Origin: Ignavibacteria bacterium
Lineage (GTDB): Bacteria > Bacteroidota > Ignavibacteria > Kapaibacteriales > UBA961
DNA length: 64,000 nt
NCBI GenBank assembly: GCA_016720145.1
Contig: JADJXV010000016.1
Span: 1 to 64,000 of the forward strand
Reading direction: 5' to 3'
Shown: positions 62,301 to 64,000 of the stretch, piece by piece
How positions within the stretch are numbered: the first letter of the stretch is position 1
Layout: every line of letters begins with the position of its first letter
Made by a program: the position numbers and the translations under genes
Notes under the pieces: generated by a model
What the model saw: only the letters and a program-made list of their open reading frames with translations
What the model was told of the DNA's origin: nothing
The model's database searches: none

Positions 62301-62487
62301 TCTTGACCGTACTATCCATCAGATTACACAGCACATACAAGTATTTCCCATCCGTCGTAGGCTTGATTTGCAACACTTCACCGGTGGTTTCCATAGTTTC
62401 TTTATACCCGCCCATGTCTTTCCATCCGTTCTGCGCGTGCAGAGCGGTGAAGGAGAGGAGAGAGAGAAGAAGGATGAGGTATTTCAT
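59363..62487 (-). CDS. PKD-domain T9SS surface protein (frameshifted)
   Basis: About 1,041 aa if one T is restored at 60089-60090 (SPLTDK then LIYALWEYNLY). A signal peptide (MKYLILLLSLLSFTALHA) is followed by a repeat region with beta-propeller character (about 30-380; TTDGKYLYVLCN, SSDNKYVLANSPSD), two PKD domains (SIAWDFGDGSTSS and VSYKWDYGDGSSS, about 390-545), a second beta-rich part, and a T9SS sorting domain (VSPNPTDGNSTLIYY...). Probably a secreted, surface-bound protein; ligand unknown. It is convergent with the tlpA gene. Confidence 0.82.
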
Positions 62488-62714
62488 AAAAGCACTGAAA
62501 TATTTGAATAAAGAATACTACGAAAGTATTCTTTGACTTATAACTGACAGTAAAATTAAAACAATTTTGTGTGAATCTACCAACGATTTTTTACAAAAAA
62601 ATAAATATTTTTTTTGCTCGAGGGAACAATATAGTTATTGCGCAAGTATAAGTGTCGTGAATTATTTACTTTACGAGGTGTTTATTATTGTTTCTTTTAT
62701 TTCACGGAGAATAC

Positions 62715-63554
62715 ATGGGTGAATTTTACGTTTCAAAGATTGCAAGTGCACAGCAGTGGTGTATCATTTTGGGAATTGTGCTACTCTCACATTTTCTTAC
62801 ATCGGCGCAGACTCTTCAGAAGCCACTCGAAGGGGATTCGCTGAGCTATGCAGCGTTCGTATCGTCAGAAATTGGCTGGATGTCTTTCGATGTCGAGCAG
62901 CTCAATACTAGCTTGAAAAATTCTAACCTCAATCCAGTGGATGACAACGCTATGGTACTCGGTATGGATACCAAGATATCGGTCGGCAAAGGATTTCTGT
63001 TCGGTTCGGGGCTGTATTATGTTCCGCCATTTTCAAGTGTCAGCCCGGATACGCTTGGTGACATACGTACTGACCTTTCCTCATTCGGTGCACATCTGCG
63101 GCTCGGGTATTCATTCGTACAGAATAGTTCGTTTTTAGTGGTTCCCTCGGTAGGACTGGGCTTTGGATTTAATTCAATGGATATCAACCGTAAAAACACT
63201 AATTTCCTCGGAATACCATCAGGAAATCTCCGTGGCGAACTCGATGCCCGGAGCTCGAGCATTGTCGAATATACGACGCTCAACATCAATCTCGGTATCG
63301 GAATCGAGGGGTATTTCAAAGTACTGAGTCTTGGCTTGCAGGAAACCGTCATTCAGGACAAGCCGAATACCCGGGTAAGCGCCCAAACCCGCGGTGAAAT
63401 CTGGCTCGGCGGGTATGTTTCATTCAATCCATGCCTCACCTCCGTCACAAGCAATGGCATCGTAAATAACGACAGTAGGGGATTCGCTCCTTCGGGGATG
63501 CAATATGGAATTCGACTGATGGCTACCACAGCACTGCGGTATATAGTGCCATAG
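62715..63554 (+). CDS. outer-membrane beta-barrel protein
   Basis: About 279 aa from ATG 62715. A long N-terminal signal segment (WCIILGIVLLSHFLTSAQ) is followed by alternating beta strands with glycine-rich turns (FLFGSGLYYVPPF, FGAHLRLGYSFV, VVPSVGLGFGFNSM, NLGIGIEGYFKV). The pattern fits a small OmpA/PorT-like barrel of the beta-barrel OMP family. The sequence ends LRYIVP rather than a terminal aromatic residue. It is a single gene flanked by repeats; function unknown. Confidence 0.65.
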   Translation: MGEFYVSKIASAQQWCIILGIVLLSHFLTSAQTLQKPLEGDSLSYAAFVSSEIGWMSFDVEQLNTSLKNSNLNPVDDNAMVLGMDTKISVGKGFLFGSGLYYVPPFSSVSPDTLGDIRTDLSSFGAHLRLGYSFVQNSSFLVVPSVGLGFGFNSMDINRKNTNFLGIPSGNLRGELDARSSSIVEYTTLNINLGIGIEGYFKVLSLGLQETVIQDKPNTRVSAQTRGEIWLGGYVSFNPCLTSVTSNGIVNNDSRGFAPSGMQYGIRLMATTALRYIVP

Positions 63555-63701
63555 ATGTTGGAATCAATGGTCGTTATTGTTTAGCTTAACGGCTGTTGGG
63601 AATTAACGGCCGGACGGGAAATCGGATGATCGGGGTGTCGTTTCAATAGGTAAAAAGGAAAAATAGCGCGCATATTGACCACGAACAAATTCCGTTCCGA
63701 C

Positions 63702-63729
63702 GTAGAGACGTAGAACGCTACGTCTCTAC
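63702..63729. repeat. palindrome (GTAGAGACGTAG...CTACGTCTCTAC)
   Basis: A perfect 12-bp arm with a 4-nt loop (AACG) at 63702-63729. The type GTAGAGACGTAG is frequent in interspersed palindromes of environmental bacteria. Confidence 0.8.
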
Positions 63730-63852
63730 AGGTAAAAACGATAAAATATACGGTATTTTTTCCATCCTATCGATTGATTCAACCGACTGACAACACATCC
63801 CGATGAAACGTACTGCACATACGGAATGTGTTTAAAAAATCAACCAAACATA

Positions 63853-63971
63853 CGACCACGCTGTGGTCGTGATTCATTTAGGCTGTGCGTTGCTATAAAT
63901 GTTCGACCTCTCTGTGGTCGTGGTTTTTTGGGTTGGCACGTTTCTACAAACGTTCGACCTCTCTGAGGTCG
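63853..63971. repeat. array of three 17-bp hairpin repeats
   Basis: CGACCACGCTGTGGTCG (63853), CGACCTCTCTGTGGTCG (63904) and CGACCTCTCTGAGGTCG (63955), each 51 bp from the next. Linkers are 34 nt and share GGCTG/GGTTGGCAC and CTAYAAA. Stem position 6 pairs A-T in the first, mismatches T-T in the second and pairs T-A in the third. Same family as 477-625 and 17037-17104. Confidence 0.85.
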
Positions 63972-64000
63972 TAGTTTTTTGGATATACGCAGAAAAATGA

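Noticed and set aside
1..64000. tRNA, rRNA, tmRNA or insertion sequence
   Set aside because: I looked for tRNA T-arm sequences, rRNA conserved blocks and transposase motifs on both strands and saw none; a covariance-model search would be decisive.

Overview
The window looks like a chromosomal segment of a Gram-negative bacterium from the Bacteroidota-Chlorobiota superphylum, most likely a Chlorobi-side lineage such as Kapabacteria or Ignavibacteria (inference). Three things point there: about eight secreted proteins end in type IX secretion (T9SS) C-terminal sorting domains; choice-of-anchor V, PKD and parallel beta-helix proteins are common; and the fatty-acid cluster has the Chlorobi-like order yceD-rpmF-plsX-fabH-fabD-fabG-acpP-fabF-rnc. 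Coding density is high and base composition is AT-rich. I see no rRNA or tRNA gene, transposase, phage gene or CRISPR.

Layout. 1-0.85 kb: hairpin repeats. 0.85-5.8 kb: two T9SS cargo genes (one a heavily disrupted heparinase-like gene) and a membrane protein. 5.9-6.8 kb: a flavin reductase-like gene. 6.9-13.6 kb: a minus-strand gene run encoding a Cyc2-like cytochrome-porin fusion, a two-TM protein, a YceI protein, a Tat-exported Rieske protein and two choice-of-anchor V proteins with heme-like motifs; together they suggest an envelope electron-transfer system. 14.5-16.2 kb: umuDC. 16.4-18.1 kb: two membrane proteins among repeats. 18.1-27.4 kb: fmt and miaE, divergent from the yceD-to-rnc fatty-acid cluster, which is interrupted by a 15-bp minisatellite. 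27.5-30.8 kb: a PafA-like phosphatase, an RmlD-like reductase and ispD. 31.2-36.9 kb: a giant T9SS beta-helix protein. 37.2-39.6 kb: Hsp20 and dnaK. 39.8-46.3 kb: an MFS transporter, an internally duplicated TPR protein, a YD-repeat-like secreted protein and a beta-helix T9SS protein. 46.5-48.9 kb: a YbaK deacylase and a Uup-type ABC-F ATPase. 49.2-51.5 kb: a PIN / ImmA-IrrE / zincin module. 51.6-63.6 kb: a BatA/vWA protein, an amino acid permease, a T9SS cytochrome, a CDF transporter, a peroxiredoxin, a TlpA thioredoxin, a PKD T9SS protein and an outer-membrane protein. The end carries hairpin repeats of the same family as the start.

A major caveat is that at least a dozen genes, including essential ones (fabH, fabF, the dnaK tail), carry single-base frameshifts, nearly all in homopolymer runs. 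That pattern fits indel error in the assembly better than pseudogenes. I give such genes as single features spanning the break. Three further T9SS genes contain an in-frame stop.

The best candidates for undescribed biology are the Cyc2-like/Rieske/YceI cluster (6.9-13.6 kb), the zincin-ImmA/IrrE-PIN module (49.2-51.5 kb), and 51-bp-periodic hairpin arrays with covarying stems at three places.
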